Positions 25,280-33,821 are shown, numbered from the stretch's first letter. The stretch: 64,000 nt of DNA from VXYL01 sp965199875 (GCA_965199875.1 OZ241346.1:1550001-1614000), one strand, 5' to 3'. Notes: generated by a model not told the origin, from the sequence alone. Numbers and translations are program-made.

Positions 25280-25758
25280 CAGCCGCTGCTCTTCGCCGAC
25301 GCGGCGGGTGCGTCTTCGACGCGGCCGCCGGCGCGTTCGACCGCCGCCCTCGCGCCCTTGCTGACCGCCAGGCCGCGAACGGTGACGGCGCCGGCAACCT
25401 CGCCGGACAGGAACAAGCGGGCCCGAACGACGTTCTTGCGCACCACCCGTGCCGCTTTCAGCGCCGCCAAGTCGACGACGTCGCCGCCGAGCGCGAGCAC
25501 CGCGGCCAGTTCCGACGTTCGCACCTCGGCGGTCTTCATGCCCACCCGAGAGCGAAAGCCGAATGCCGGAATGCGTTTCTGCAAAGGCAGCTGGCCGCCC
25601 TCGAAGCCCGGCCGGATGTTGCCGCCCGAGCGGGAACGCTGACCCTTGTGGCCACGGCCGGCGGTCTTGCCGCCGCCGGCGGCAATGCCGCGCCCGACGC
25701 GCTTCCTGCGCTTCTTGCTGCCCGGCGCCGGGCTCAAGGTGTTCAAACGCGCCGTCAC
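25279..25758 (-). CDS. rplO: Ribosomal protein L15
   Basis: A 159-aa L15: LNTLSPAPGSKKRRKRVGRGIAAGGGKTAGRGHKGQ is the characteristic glycine-rich basic N-terminus, with GFEGGQLPLQKRIPAFGF after it. The start is GTG at 25758, overlapping the rpmD stop (GTGA), because the conserved LNTL segment follows immediately. It overlaps the secY start by one base. Confidence 0.96.
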   Translation of the reverse strand: MTARLNTLSPAPGSKKRRKRVGRGIAAGGGKTAGRGHKGQRSRSGGNIRPGFEGGQLPLQKRIPAFGFRSRVGMKTAEVRTSELAAVLALGGDVVDLAALKAARVVRKNVVRARLFLSGEVAGAVTVRGLAVSKGARAAVERAGGRVEDAPAASAKSSG

Positions 25759-25964
25759 GACTGTGCTTCCTGTTGATCCGAGGACTCGGTCACTTCCAGC
25801 AGATAGCTCACCTTGGCGATCATGCCGCGCACCGACGGCGTGTCTTCGAGCTCGCGGCTGGAGCCGATGCGCCGCAGCCCCAGGCCGACGATGCACGCCC
25901 GGTGCTTGGGCAGGCGTCCCCAGGGGGATTTGACCAGGCGCACGGTGACGGTCTTCTTGGTCAT
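25755..25964 (-). CDS. rpmD: Ribosomal protein L30
   Basis: A 69-aa L30: TVTVRLVKSPWGRLPKHRACIVGLGLRRIGSS, then DTPSVRGMIAKVSYLLEV, the full short bacterial form plus a 13-residue polar tail. Overlaps rplO by 4 bp. Confidence 0.96.
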   Translation of the reverse strand: MTKKTVTVRLVKSPWGRLPKHRACIVGLGLRRIGSSRELEDTPSVRGMIAKVSYLLEVTESSDQQEAQS

Positions 25965-25989
25965 GGCTGCATCCTGCTCGTTCGCCCGG

Positions 25990-26493
25990 CTAGACGTAGA
26001 GTTCCTCGACCGTCTTGCCGCGCTTGGCGGCTATCGCATCCGGCGACTGCATGCGCGTCAGCGCATTGAAAGTGGCGTGGACGACGTTCACCGGATTGGT
26101 CGAGCCGTAGCACTTCGCCAGCACGTTGCGAACGCCGGCGCATTCGAGGACGGCGCGCATCTTGTCGCCGGCGATGATGCCGGTGCCGGCGGACGCCGGC
26201 TGCATGTAGATGGTGGACGCGCCGAAGGTCTCGGTGATCGGATACCAGATGGTTTCGCCGTTCAGCTCGACGTCCACCATGTCCCGGCGGGCCGCTTCCA
26301 TCGCCTTCTGAATCGCCGCTGGCGTCTCCCGGGCCTTGCCGCGGCCGAAGCCGACGCGGCCTTCGCCGTCGCCCACCACGGCAAGCGCCGTGACGCCGCG
26401 CTGCCGACCGCCTTTCACCACCTTGGCGACGTAGTTGATCTGGACGAGCTTCTCGACCAGACCTTCTTCTTTGATTTCTTCCGAATAGGCCAT
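25990..26493 (-). CDS. rpsE: Ribosomal protein S5
   Basis: A 167-aa S5: LVEKLVQINYVAKVVKGGRQRGVTALAVVGDGEGRVGFGRGKARE is the double-stranded RNA-binding region, and GVRNVLAKCYGSTNPVNVVHATFNAL the C-terminal domain. S5 affects translational accuracy. It lies between rplR and rpmD. Confidence 0.98.
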   Translation of the reverse strand: MAYSEEIKEEGLVEKLVQINYVAKVVKGGRQRGVTALAVVGDGEGRVGFGRGKARETPAAIQKAMEAARRDMVDVELNGETIWYPITETFGASTIYMQPASAGTGIIAGDKMRAVLECAGVRNVLAKCYGSTNPVNVVHATFNALTRMQSPDAIAAKRGKTVEELYV

Positions 26494-26504
26494 GTCAAGC
26501 GCCG

Positions 26505-26876
26505 CTAGAAGTGGAGGCCGCCCTCGCGGGCCGCGTCGGCCAGCGCCTTGACGCGGCCGTGGTACTTGTATCCAGAACGGTCGAACGCGACGGCGTCGAT
26601 GCCCGCCGCCACGGCGCGTTCGGCAATCAGACGACCGACGGCTTCGGCGGCGGCCACGTTGCCGGTGCCTTGCGCAGCCCGCAGGGTCTCGTCGAGGGTC
26701 GATGCCTGCGCCAGCACGCGATCGCCGCTGCTGGTCGCGGCGCCGATGATCTGCGCGTACATGTGGCGCGGCGTGCGATGCACCGTCAGCCGCGGCATGC
26801 CGATCTCGCGGATCTTCATCCGGCCGCGCTTGGCGCGGCGCAGACGGCTGGCCCTCTTGTCGATGCGCTTCTCCAC
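26505..26876 (-). CDS. rplR: Ribosomal protein L18
   Basis: A 123-aa L18 that binds 5S rRNA: KRASRLRRAKRGRMKIREIG, then RLTVHRTPRHMYAQII and FDRSGYKYHGRVKALADAAREGGL. The start is taken as GTG at 26876 (VEKRIDKRASRLRRA), which gives the standard N-terminus; the longer upstream frame runs into rplF and is not used. Confidence 0.95.
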   Translation of the reverse strand: MEKRIDKRASRLRRAKRGRMKIREIGMPRLTVHRTPRHMYAQIIGAATSSGDRVLAQASTLDETLRAAQGTGNVAAAEAVGRLIAERAVAAGIDAVAFDRSGYKYHGRVKALADAAREGGLHF

Positions 26877-26940
26877 TCCGGTCCTCGTCTGTGCTCTTGG
26901 CCCCGACCAGCCTTGGCGTCGCCGCCGAGGCCGCCGAGCG

Positions 26941-27474
26941 CTATTTCTTCTTGCCTTCCTTGCGCCGCACTCGCTCGCCAACGTAGCGAACGCCCTTTCC
27001 CTTGTAGGGCTCCGGCGGCCTGAAGGCGCGGATTTCCGCCGCCACTTGGCCCACCAGCTGCTTGTCGATGCCCTTGACGACGATCTGCGTCTGCGAAGGC
27101 GTCTGCACTTCCACGCCGGCCGGCAGCTGGTAGTCGATGGGATGGGAAAAACCAAGTTGCAGGTTCAGTTTACGCCCTTGCGCCTGGGCGCGATAGCCCA
27201 CGCCTTGCAGTTCCAAGTGCTTCTCGAAGCCTTCGGAAACGCCGGCAACCATGTTGCCGACAAGCGAGCGCACGGTACCGGCCAGCGCGCTCGCGCTCTT
27301 GGACGTCGTACGCACGGCGAACGTCAGCGCGCCATCGTTGCGCTGCACCTGCACATCGCTGGGCACGGCCTGCGAAAGCTCGCCCTTCGGGCCTTTGACG
27401 GTGACGCGGTCCGCGGCGACGCTCACGGCAACGCCCGGCGGCAACTGCACTGGCGACTTGGCGACTCGTGACAT
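26941..27474 (-). CDS. rplF: Ribosomal protein L6
   Basis: A 177-aa L6: MSRVAKSPVQLPPGVAV start, VTVKGPKGELS, VSEGFEKHLELQGVGYRAQAQG, and the C-terminal IRAFRPPEPYKGKGVRYVGERVRRKEGKK signature. ATG at 27474 matches the conserved MSR(V/I)AK start. It sits near the factor-binding site of the 50S subunit. Confidence 0.97.
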   Translation of the reverse strand: MSRVAKSPVQLPPGVAVSVAADRVTVKGPKGELSQAVPSDVQVQRNDGALTFAVRTTSKSASALAGTVRSLVGNMVAGVSEGFEKHLELQGVGYRAQAQGRKLNLQLGFSHPIDYQLPAGVEVQTPSQTQIVVKGIDKQLVGQVAAEIRAFRPPEPYKGKGVRYVGERVRRKEGKKK

Positions 27475-27515
27475 CGGACTTGCGCTCTTCCCTTGTTGAC
27501 GTCGGCCGACTTCGC

Positions 27516-27908
27516 CTAGAACACCGTACACAGCACTTCGCCGCCGACGCCGGCGCGCCGGGCCGCGCGATCGGTCATGACGCCGCGATTGGTGCTGACG
27601 ACGGCGACGCCAAGCCCGTCGCGGACTTTCGGCAGTTCGGAGCTCGGCTTGTAGATGCGCAGCCCAGGGCGGCTGACCCGGCGCAGTTCGGCGATGACCG
27701 GCTGGCCCTGGTGGTAGCGCAGCGAAACGGTCATGGACGGCTTGATCTCGCCGTCGACGCGAAAGCCGTCGATGTAGCCTTCGTCGCACAGCACTTCGCA
27801 GATCGCCTTCTTCAGCTTCGAGCCGGGCAGCGAAACCGTGGCGTGGCCGGCGCTTTGGGCGTTGCGGATGCGCGTCAGCAGATCCGCAATGGGGTCCTGC
27901 ATGCTCAT
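27516..27908 (-). CDS. rpsH: Ribosomal protein S8
   Basis: A 130-aa S8: MSMQDPIADLLTRIRNAQ start, RVSRPGLRIYKPSSELPKV, and GVMTDRAARRAGVGGEVLCTVF end, all family signatures. In E. coli S8 represses the spc operon by binding an rplE-region hairpin. The ATG at 27908 lies 4 bp after the rpsN stop. Confidence 0.97.
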   Translation of the reverse strand: MSMQDPIADLLTRIRNAQSAGHATVSLPGSKLKKAICEVLCDEGYIDGFRVDGEIKPSMTVSLRYHQGQPVIAELRRVSRPGLRIYKPSSELPKVRDGLGVAVVSTNRGVMTDRAARRAGVGGEVLCTVF

Positions 27909-27912
27909 GGCG

Positions 27913-28218
27913 TCACCAGCTTGCCTTGACGAGGCCGGGGATGTCGCCGCGCATGGCCGCTTCGCGCAGCTTGTTGCGGCCAAGACCGAACTTGCGGTAC
28001 ACGCCCCGGGGCCGGCCGGTCATGCCGCAGCGGCGGCGCTGGCGCACCGGCGAGGCATTGCGCGGCAGCCGCTGCAACTGCAGCTGCGCCTGCCAGCGCT
28101 CGTCGTCGGAGGCGTTGCGGTCGGCAACCACCTTCTTCAGTTCGGCGCGCTTCGCCGCGTACTTGGCGACGATCTTGGCGCGCTTCTTTTCGCGTTCGAT
28201 GAGTGAGAGCTTCGCCAT
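27913..28218 (-). CDS. rpsN: Ribosomal protein S14 (zinc-less type)
   Basis: A 101-aa S14: MAKLSLIEREKKRAKIVAKYAAKR start, LPRNASPVRQRRRCGMTGRPRGVYRKFGLGRNKLREAA end. It is the long C- form without paired Cys, the usual type in gammaproteobacteria. Confidence 0.98.
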   Translation of the reverse strand: MAKLSLIEREKKRAKIVAKYAAKRAELKKVVADRNASDDERWQAQLQLQRLPRNASPVRQRRRCGMTGRPRGVYRKFGLGRNKLREAAMRGDIPGLVKASW

Positions 28219-28251
28219 GTTCCTTCGTGCCTGGTCGCCCTTGGGGTCGCG

Positions 28252-28791
28252 CTAGTTTCTGAACGGAAAGTTGAAGGCGCGCAGCAGCGCCAGGCCTTCT
28301 TCGTCGGTGGCCGCCGTGGTGGTGACGGTGATGTCGAGGCCGCGGATGCGGTCGATCTTGTCGTAGTCGATCTCGGGAAAGTTGATCTGTTCCGCAATGC
28401 CCATGGAGAAGTTGCCACGGCCGTCGAACGAGCGCGGGTTGAGGCCGCGGAAGTCGCGCATCCTGGGGATGGCGATGCCGATCAGCCGTTCGATGAACTC
28501 GTACATCCGCACCCGTCGCAGCGTGACCTTGCAGCCGATGGGAAAGCCCTCGCGGATCTTGAAGCCGGCCTCGGACTTGCGCGCCTTGGTGACGATGGGC
28601 TTCTGCCCGGCGATCAGCGACATGTCCTGCACCGCGCTGTCCATGGCCTTGCGGTCCGCCACCGCTTCGCCAACGCCCATGTTGAGCGTCACCTTGGCGA
28701 TGCGCGGCACCGCCATCAGCGACCGATGGCCGAACTGCCTGGCGAGGGCAGGACGTATTTCGTCGATGTACTTGTCGCCAAGATGGGGCAC
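28252..28791 (-). CDS. rplE: Ribosomal protein L5
   Basis: A 179-aa L5 that binds 5S rRNA: VPRIAKVTLNMGVGEA, GQKPIVTKARKSEAGFKIREG, DFRGLNPRSFDGRGNFSMGI, and DKIDRIRGLDITVTTTA are in order. It contacts the P-site tRNA through its loop. Confidence 0.98.
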   Translation of the reverse strand: MPHLGDKYIDEIRPALARQFGHRSLMAVPRIAKVTLNMGVGEAVADRKAMDSAVQDMSLIAGQKPIVTKARKSEAGFKIREGFPIGCKVTLRRVRMYEFIERLIGIAIPRMRDFRGLNPRSFDGRGNFSMGIAEQINFPEIDYDKIDRIRGLDITVTTTAATDEEGLALLRAFNFPFRN

Positions 28792-28811
28792 GGTGTCGTC
28801 GCCTCGCCCGG

Positions 28812-29123
28812 TCAGCCGACCAAGGTTTTGGTGGACTTGAAATAGCGCACGCGCTTGCCGTCCTCGACGCGAATGCCCACCCGGTCCGCCTTGTCGGTTT
28901 CGGGGTTCAGCAGCGCGATGTTGGAAATGGCGATGGGCGCCTCGGTGTCGACGATGCCGCCCTGCTCGTTCATTTGCGGATTCGGGCGGACGTGCTTCTT
29001 CACCGTGTTGATGCCCTCCACGAGCACCCGATCGCCCGGCATCATGCGCAGCACGGCTCCCCGCCGGCCCTTGTCGCGCCCGGCGATCACCACGACTTCG
29101 TCGTCTTTGCGGATTTTTCGCAT
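28812..29123 (-). CDS. rplX: Ribosomal protein L24
   Basis: A 103-aa L24: MRKIRKDDEVVVIAGRDKGRRGAV is the KOW motif, followed by VEGINTVKKHVRPNPQMNEQGGI. It is an early assembly initiator of the 50S subunit. Confidence 0.97.
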   Translation of the reverse strand: MRKIRKDDEVVVIAGRDKGRRGAVLRMMPGDRVLVEGINTVKKHVRPNPQMNEQGGIVDTEAPIAISNIALLNPETDKADRVGIRVEDGKRVRYFKSTKTLVG

Positions 29124-29144
29124 GGTCTTTCGAGGCCGAGCCGG

Positions 29145-29513
29145 CTACAGCACTTCCGGCGCCAGGGAGATGATGCGCATGAAGTTCTCCGTGCGCAGTT
29201 CGCGAGTGACCGGGCCGAAGATGCGCGTCCCCACCGGCTGCATGCCGGCGGTCAGCAGCACCGCGGCGTTCTGGTCGAAGCGGATGAGCGAACCGTCCGC
29301 CCGGCGCACGCCGCGCTTGGTGCGCACCACCACGGCGTTCATCACCTGCCCCTTGCGCACCCGGCCCCGGGGGATGGCTTCCTTGACGGCCACCTTCACC
29401 ACGTCGCCGATGCCGGCGTAGCGTCGCCTAGAGCCGCCGAGCACCTTGATGCACTGCACGCGGCGAGCGCCGCTGTTGTCGGCGATGTCGAGCATGGTCT
29501 CGGCCTGGATCAT
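29145..29513 (-). CDS. rplN: Ribosomal protein L14
   Basis: A 122-aa L14: MIQAETMLDIADNSGARRVQCIKVLGG start and GTRIFGPVTRELRTENFMRIISLAPEVL end match exactly. The ATG overlaps the rpsQ stop by 4 bp, so the usual spc-operon promoter before rplN is unlikely to be separate here. Confidence 0.98.
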   Translation of the reverse strand: MIQAETMLDIADNSGARRVQCIKVLGGSRRRYAGIGDVVKVAVKEAIPRGRVRKGQVMNAVVVRTKRGVRRADGSLIRFDQNAAVLLTAGMQPVGTRIFGPVTRELRTENFMRIISLAPEVL

Positions 29514-30022
29514 CCTTGGCCCCTGCCGATGGCGCTGGCGCGTTCGACGATGCTCGCGAGCCGCCAGCTCTTGTTCTTGGAAATGGGACGGGTTTCGAGG
29601 ATGGTGACGACATCGCCCTCTTGGCAGTCGTTGTTCTGGTCGTGGGCGGCGAGCTTGGTGGAACGGCGAACGAACTTGCCGTAGACCGGATGCTTGACGC
29701 GGCGTTCGATGCGCACGCTGATGGTCTTGTCGGCCTTGCTGGAAACGACGACGCCGGTCATGCTGCGCGGTGCGCGATCCGGGCGGGAATCCGTGCTGGC
29801 CGGTTCGGTCGGCGACAACGCCTCGGCGCTTGGGGCCGCGGCTTCGGCGCTCGGTGCCGCGGCTTCGGCGCTCGGTGCCGCGGCTTCGGCGGCTGACTCG
29901 ACGGCGCTGGCTGGCGCTTCCTCCGGCGTCGCCGGGTCGATGGCCGGCGCGGACGCCGGCTCGGCATCCGCTGTCCCGCCCTCGGCCTCGGCGGGGTGCC
30001 TTTGCGTGGGTTCGTCAGCCAT
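29510..30022 (-). CDS. rpsQ: Ribosomal protein S17 with Ala/Pro/Glu-rich N-terminal extension
   Basis: The last ~83 of 170 residues are a standard S17: MTGVVVSSKADKTISVRIERRVKHP, VYGKFVRRSTKLAAHDQNNDCQEGD, RPISKNKSWRLASIVERA. Before it lie about 87 residues rich in Ala, Pro, Glu and Ser, with three AAAPSAE repeats from a 21-bp tandem repeat. The extension seems translated: its ATG overlaps the rpmC stop by 8 bp, and starting at Met-88 would remove residues that normally precede the first strand. S17 binds 16S rRNA and is normally 80-90 residues, so the extension is unusual. Confidence 0.93.
   Translation of the reverse strand: MADEPTQRHPAEAEGGTADAEPASAPAIDPATPEEAPASAVESAAEAAAPSAEAAAPSAEAAAPSAEALSPTEPASTDSRPDRAPRSMTGVVVSSKADKTISVRIERRVKHPVYGKFVRRSTKLAAHDQNNDCQEGDVVTILETRPISKNKSWRLASIVERASAIGRGQG
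29835..29890. repeat. 21-bp tandem repeat inside rpsQ
   Basis: The 21-base unit beginning GCCGCGGCTTCGGCG is repeated 2.7 times with no mismatch (29835-29855, 29856-29876, partial to 29890). On the coding strand it encodes repeated AAAPSAE units. Such an array could change length by slippage without breaking the frame, since the period is a multiple of three. Confidence 0.85.
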
Positions 30023-30206
30023 TGGACTGCTCCCGCAGCAGAGTCTTCACCCGGGCGATGTCGCGCCGGACGTTGGTGATCAGGTGCGTCTGCCCCAGCT
30101 GCTCGCTGGCGCGCTGCATGCGCAGGCTGAACTGCTCGCGACGCAGGCGGATGAGCTCCTCGCGCAGCTCTTCCGCCGACTTGCCTCTATGTTCCGATGC
30201 CTTCAA
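30015..30206 (-). CDS. rpmC: Ribosomal protein L29
   Basis: A 63-aa L29: KASEHRGKSAEELREELIRLRREQFSLRMQRA and VRRDIARVKTLLREQ are the family. The start is TTG at 30206, aligning with the conserved MKASE start; an ATG 57 bp upstream would add foreign residues. It overlaps rpsQ by 8 bp and is the first gene of this ribosomal block, because rplP and the rest of the S10 operon are not upstream. Confidence 0.93.
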   Translation of the reverse strand: MKASEHRGKSAEELREELIRLRREQFSLRMQRASEQLGQTHLITNVRRDIARVKTLLREQSNG

Positions 30207-30379
30207 CCGACTTCGTCCACCAGCGTTCCACGCCTTCGCTCGCCGAACTGTCCAGCCGGCCACATTGCCTTCAACACACTGAACAGCGAGTTAGGCGAGT
30301 TCCCAACCCACTGATTCACATGGTGTTTTTGGGCAGATCGCGCCGAAAAGGAAAGTTCGACTCGGCCAAAAAGACGGCG

Positions 30380-30408
30380 ATCATACACGCCTGCAACGTG
30401 CGAAACAA
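30380..30408 (-). promoter_or_regulatory. Candidate promoter of the rpmC-rplQ ribosomal block
   Basis: On the minus strand TTGTTT (30403-30408) and TATGAT (30380-30385) are spaced by 17 bp. They lie about 175 bp before the rpmC start in a stretch without genes (30207-30495). This is a plausible site for the promoter that the displaced block needs. Confidence 0.5.
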
Positions 30409-30495
30409 CATTTGTTCGAGCTCAACGGCTCGGCACCTTCTAGACAGCAGCGGTGCAGCAGTCGGTCGATGAGCGCGGCGGACGATCAGGAGTTG

Positions 30496-31251
30496 CTAGC
30501 TGTCGATCGCGGCCGCGTTGGCGGCCAAGTGGGTCGTGCTCAGCGTGCCGGTGAGCACCGAAGTCACGCCCGGCAGACGAGCGACGGACGCCAGCACATC
30601 CGGGTTGCCGCGCGCACCGCTGGCCATCGGCTTCTTCACCAGCACGCCCACGCCGGCCGCTCCGGCGCGGGCGACGAGCGGCGCTTCCTGGCGCTGGCGA
30701 GCGTTGAGGGTACACATCAGCACGTCGGCGCAAGCCAGCGCGGCTTCGCCGTCCTTCGCGCCCTTGCCCGAGAATCCCACGGCGCGAACGACTCCCTGCC
30801 GCTGCAGGCGGCGCAACGCGCGCAGCGCACCGGCGGTCTCGATGTTCCGAAAGCCGCGTCCATCGGCGTGTACCAGCACGATGTCCAGGGTGTCCGTGCG
30901 CAATCGCCGCAAGGACTCGGCAACGCTGCGCAGCGTCGCGTCTTCGCCGAAGTCGTAGCGCGAGCGGCGGCCGTCGAACTGCTCCCCGGTCTTGGTACAC
31001 AGCAGCCATTCGTCGCGCTGGCCCACGATGGCCTCGCCAAGCCGCTGCTCGCTGCAGCCGTAGGCCGGGGCGGTGTCCAGAAGATTGATGCCCAGCCGCC
31101 TGGCGGCGGCCAGCAAGTCGGCGATCTGGCCGTCGCTCGGCAGCTCGAACGGCCGCGGGTACTTCACCTGCGCGTTGCGCCCGAACTTGACCGTGCCAAG
31201 GCCAAGCACCGAGACCTCCAGGCCGGTCGTTCCCAACGGGCGCTTCAACAC
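30496..31251 (-). CDS. Aldo/keto reductase
   Basis: About 251 residues. RPLGTTGLEVSVLGLGTVKFGR, NLLDTAPAYGCSEQRLGEAI (catalytic Asp and Tyr), LRRLRTDTLDIVLVHADG, and GFSGKGAKDGE follow the TIM-barrel AKR order. It probably reduces carbonyls with NADPH. It is shorter than many members. The start is GTG at 31251 or TTG at 31248; both overlap the upstream oxidoreductase gene, so the two are probably co-translated and may act on the same compound (inference). Confidence 0.88.
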   Translation of the reverse strand: MLKRPLGTTGLEVSVLGLGTVKFGRNAQVKYPRPFELPSDGQIADLLAAARRLGINLLDTAPAYGCSEQRLGEAIVGQRDEWLLCTKTGEQFDGRRSRYDFGEDATLRSVAESLRRLRTDTLDIVLVHADGRGFRNIETAGALRALRRLQRQGVVRAVGFSGKGAKDGEAALACADVLMCTLNARQRQEAPLVARAGAAGVGVLVKKPMASGARGNPDVLASVARLPGVTSVLTGTLSTTHLAANAAAIDS

Positions 31252-32378
31252 GATCCGGCGTAAGGCGGCCGAGCGTAGTCCAAGCTGGTTTCGGCGCCCG
31301 GCCACGCATCCTTGCAGGGCTGCAGGTCGGCGGTCAGCTTCAGCACCGCATCGCCAAGACGCGGTGCCAAGGACAACTTGCCGGGCCAGCACAGCACGCA
31401 GTTGCCGCGGCGCATGGCGAATGCGCCGCCGGTGTCGCGAAAGCCCGTGCCAACGGGCTCCATGCGCTCCACCAGGTGGGTTTGAAAAGACGCTTGGCCG
31501 AGGTCCAGGAAAGGCAGCTCGTTGGCCAGCGCCCTGGCCGTCGTTTCGATCTGCGCTTCGGGGCTTCGTCCGGCGCCGTCGCTGGCCAACTTGCCGCCGA
31601 CGTACAGCCGCCGGCCGTGGCTGGTGACGGTGAGGTCCGGAGCGGTGCCGAACGTGCGCGACAGGCAGTGCGCGAACACTCGCGGGGGCCGGCGCAGAAC
31701 AACGCTGACCTGTTGCAGCATGGTGCGCTTGACGGGCACGTCGTCGAAACCCGCCTGCCGAGCCAGTTCGCCGTTGCCGACCCCGGCGGCAAAGATGAAC
31801 ACTTGCGCCCGGATGTCCTGCTCGCCCACGATGCACTCGATGCCGTGCCGATTCGCCACCAGCATTTCCGGCAGCACGGCTTGTTCTGCAAGCCGATGCC
31901 GAACCGGAGCGGCGAGGCGGCGAACCAGCGCCGAAACGTCGATGGCGAAGTCGTCCAGCGCCACCAGAGTGCCACGCTCGAACGGCGGCGTTGCCGATGC
32001 GTCCAGCATCCGGCTGCGACCGGCCAGCAAGCGGCCGGCGATCAGCGCCCGCACCCTCGCACCGCCGCTGGCGGAGTAGAGCAGCACGTTTTCCGCCAGC
32101 ACGGGTACGCCGCGCAAGTCCACTTCGCCACGGCCGTTCAAGCAGTCGCGCCAGCGGCCCGGCATGGCCGCGAGCCCCGCCGCGGCGGGCGTCCGAGTGC
32201 CGCCCAAGGCGTACTTCACGCCGCCGTGGATGATGCCTTGGCTGGCCGACGTCTGAACGCCGCCAAGCCGCCAGCCTTCGCAGACGATCGTGGAGAAGCC
32301 CCGACCTGCCAGGACGTTCGCCAGCCAGAGGCCAGCGCCGCCAGCGCCGACGATGGCGACGTCTACGCGAATCGACAC
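31245..32378 (-). CDS. FAD-dependent oxidoreductase (DAO type)
   Basis: A 377-aa protein with the FAD-binding GxGxxG at the N-terminus (VDVAIVGAGGAGLWLANVLAGRG), then SQGIIHGGVKYALGG and a C-terminal RRGNCVLCWPGKLSLAPRLGD. It belongs to the D-amino-acid-oxidase/glycerol-3-phosphate dehydrogenase fold, substrate not inferable. GTG at 32378 is chosen because the Rossmann strand follows it directly. It is divergent from waaA and overlaps the aldo/keto reductase gene. Confidence 0.85.
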   Translation of the reverse strand: MSIRVDVAIVGAGGAGLWLANVLAGRGFSTIVCEGWRLGGVQTSASQGIIHGGVKYALGGTRTPAAAGLAAMPGRWRDCLNGRGEVDLRGVPVLAENVLLYSASGGARVRALIAGRLLAGRSRMLDASATPPFERGTLVALDDFAIDVSALVRRLAAPVRHRLAEQAVLPEMLVANRHGIECIVGEQDIRAQVFIFAAGVGNGELARQAGFDDVPVKRTMLQQVSVVLRRPPRVFAHCLSRTFGTAPDLTVTSHGRRLYVGGKLASDGAGRSPEAQIETTARALANELPFLDLGQASFQTHLVERMEPVGTGFRDTGGAFAMRRGNCVLCWPGKLSLAPRLGDAVLKLTADLQPCKDAWPGAETSLDYARPPYAGSC

Positions 32379-32585
32379 GGTGTGCTGGCGGATGCCGCTT
32401 GCGCCGGCAAGCCGCGGCGCATGGCGCGGGTCCAGCGCGCGGCTGATTCGTTGCCTAGCGGCGCGAAGCCCGGCGACGCGCCAACGGCGCTGCAAGGCGC
32501 GGCCGAGACGCAGCGGCCTTTGCGTTTCAACAGCGTCTCCCGTTCAATGCAAGCGAGCGACGCAAGTATAGGTTCCGCCTTGCCC

Positions 32586-33821
32586 ATGCGACACCTCTAC
32601 AGCCTGCTGCTGCATCTGGCGCTGCCTTGGGTTTGGGCCCGGCTGCACTGGCGGGCGCGTACCGAGAGCGGCTACGGCGAGCGCATCGGCGAGCGGTTCG
32701 GCAACGCGCCGCCGCTGCCGGCAGGCGCCGTGTGGTTTCACACGGTTTCCGCCGGCGAGACGAACGCCGCGGCGCCGATCATCCAGGCCGTGCAGGAACG
32801 TCTGCCGGAACGTCCGGTTCTCGTGACCACCATGACGCCGACCGGCAGCGAGCGGGTGCGTACGCTGTTGAGCGACATCGCCCACTGCTACGCCCCGTAC
32901 GACTATCCGTGGGCAGTTCGGCGTTTTCTGCAACGCGCCGCGCCGGCCTGTCTGGTGCTGATGGAGACCGAGCTGTGGCCGAACCTGATACGGCGCGCGG
33001 CCCGCCACGGCGCTCCGGTCTTCCTCGTCAACGCGCGGCTGTCCGAGCGTTCCTACCGCCGCTATCGGCGCGTGTCTCCGCTGCTCCGCGAGACGCTGCA
33101 ACACGTCCGCGGCGTACTGTGCCAGTACGACGATACCGCGACGCGGTTTCGTTCCCTGGGCGCCCGGCATGTGCAAGTGACGGGCAGCGTCAAGTTCGAC
33201 GCGGAGCTGGCGCCGGATCCGTTCGGCGTGGCCGATCCCGGCTTCGACGGCGCACCGACGTGGATCGCCGGCAGCACCCATGCCGGCGAAGAGGAGGTCA
33301 TTCTCGACGCCCATCGGATGCTCCTTGCCCGGTACCCGGCCATGCGCCTGATCCTCGTGCCAAGGCATCCGGCTCGGGCGCTGCAGGTGCAGCAGCTGGT
33401 TCGCCAGCGCGGCTTCGCCAGCGGCCTCGCTTCGGAGCGGGCGCAAGGCGCGCAAGTGCTGATCGGCGACGTCATGGGCACCTTGGCGCATCTCTACGCC
33501 TACGCCGACGTCGCCTTCGTCGGCGGCAGCCTGGACCGCACCGGTGGCCACAACCCCATCGAAGCCGCCAGCCACGGCTTGCCGATTCTCATGGGCCCCG
33601 CCACTTTCAAGATCGACGAAATCCGCGCCCGCTTTGCCGCCGAGGGCTGTTTGCACGTCGTCGCCGACGCGGCCGACATCGAACGCGCGGTGGCAGCGCT
33701 GATCGCCGACCCCGAACGGAGGCGGCAACAAGGAGAGCGAGCCAAAGCGGTGGTGCAACGGAACCGTGGCGCCCAACAAAAGGTGGTGGACGAGCTGTGC
33801 CGGTGGATTGGCGAGCTCTGA
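32586..33821 (+). CDS. waaA: 3-deoxy-D-manno-octulosonic acid (Kdo) transferase
   Basis: A 411-aa inner-membrane glycosyltransferase that attaches Kdo to lipid A. It has an N-terminal membrane anchor (LYSLLLHLALPWVWARL), WFHTVSAGETNAAAPII, LMETELWPNLIRRAARHGAPVFLVNARLSERSYRRY, and a C-terminal VAFVGGSLDRTGGHNPIEAASHGLPILMGP donor site, all typical. ATG at 32586 begins the anchor; the frame is open upstream but not coding. Its presence shows that the cell makes lipopolysaccharide. Confidence 0.96.
   Translation: MRHLYSLLLHLALPWVWARLHWRARTESGYGERIGERFGNAPPLPAGAVWFHTVSAGETNAAAPIIQAVQERLPERPVLVTTMTPTGSERVRTLLSDIAHCYAPYDYPWAVRRFLQRAAPACLVLMETELWPNLIRRAARHGAPVFLVNARLSERSYRRYRRVSPLLRETLQHVRGVLCQYDDTATRFRSLGARHVQVTGSVKFDAELAPDPFGVADPGFDGAPTWIAGSTHAGEEEVILDAHRMLLARYPAMRLILVPRHPARALQVQQLVRQRGFASGLASERAQGAQVLIGDVMGTLAHLYAYADVAFVGGSLDRTGGHNPIEAASHGLPILMGPATFKIDEIRARFAAEGCLHVVADAADIERAVAALIADPERRRQQGERAKAVVQRNRGAQQKVVDELCRWIGEL

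Noticed and set aside
26505..27155. Longer start for L18 inside rplF
   Set aside because: The extra residues are unlike L18 and overlap rplF; GTG at 26876 gives the standard N-terminus.
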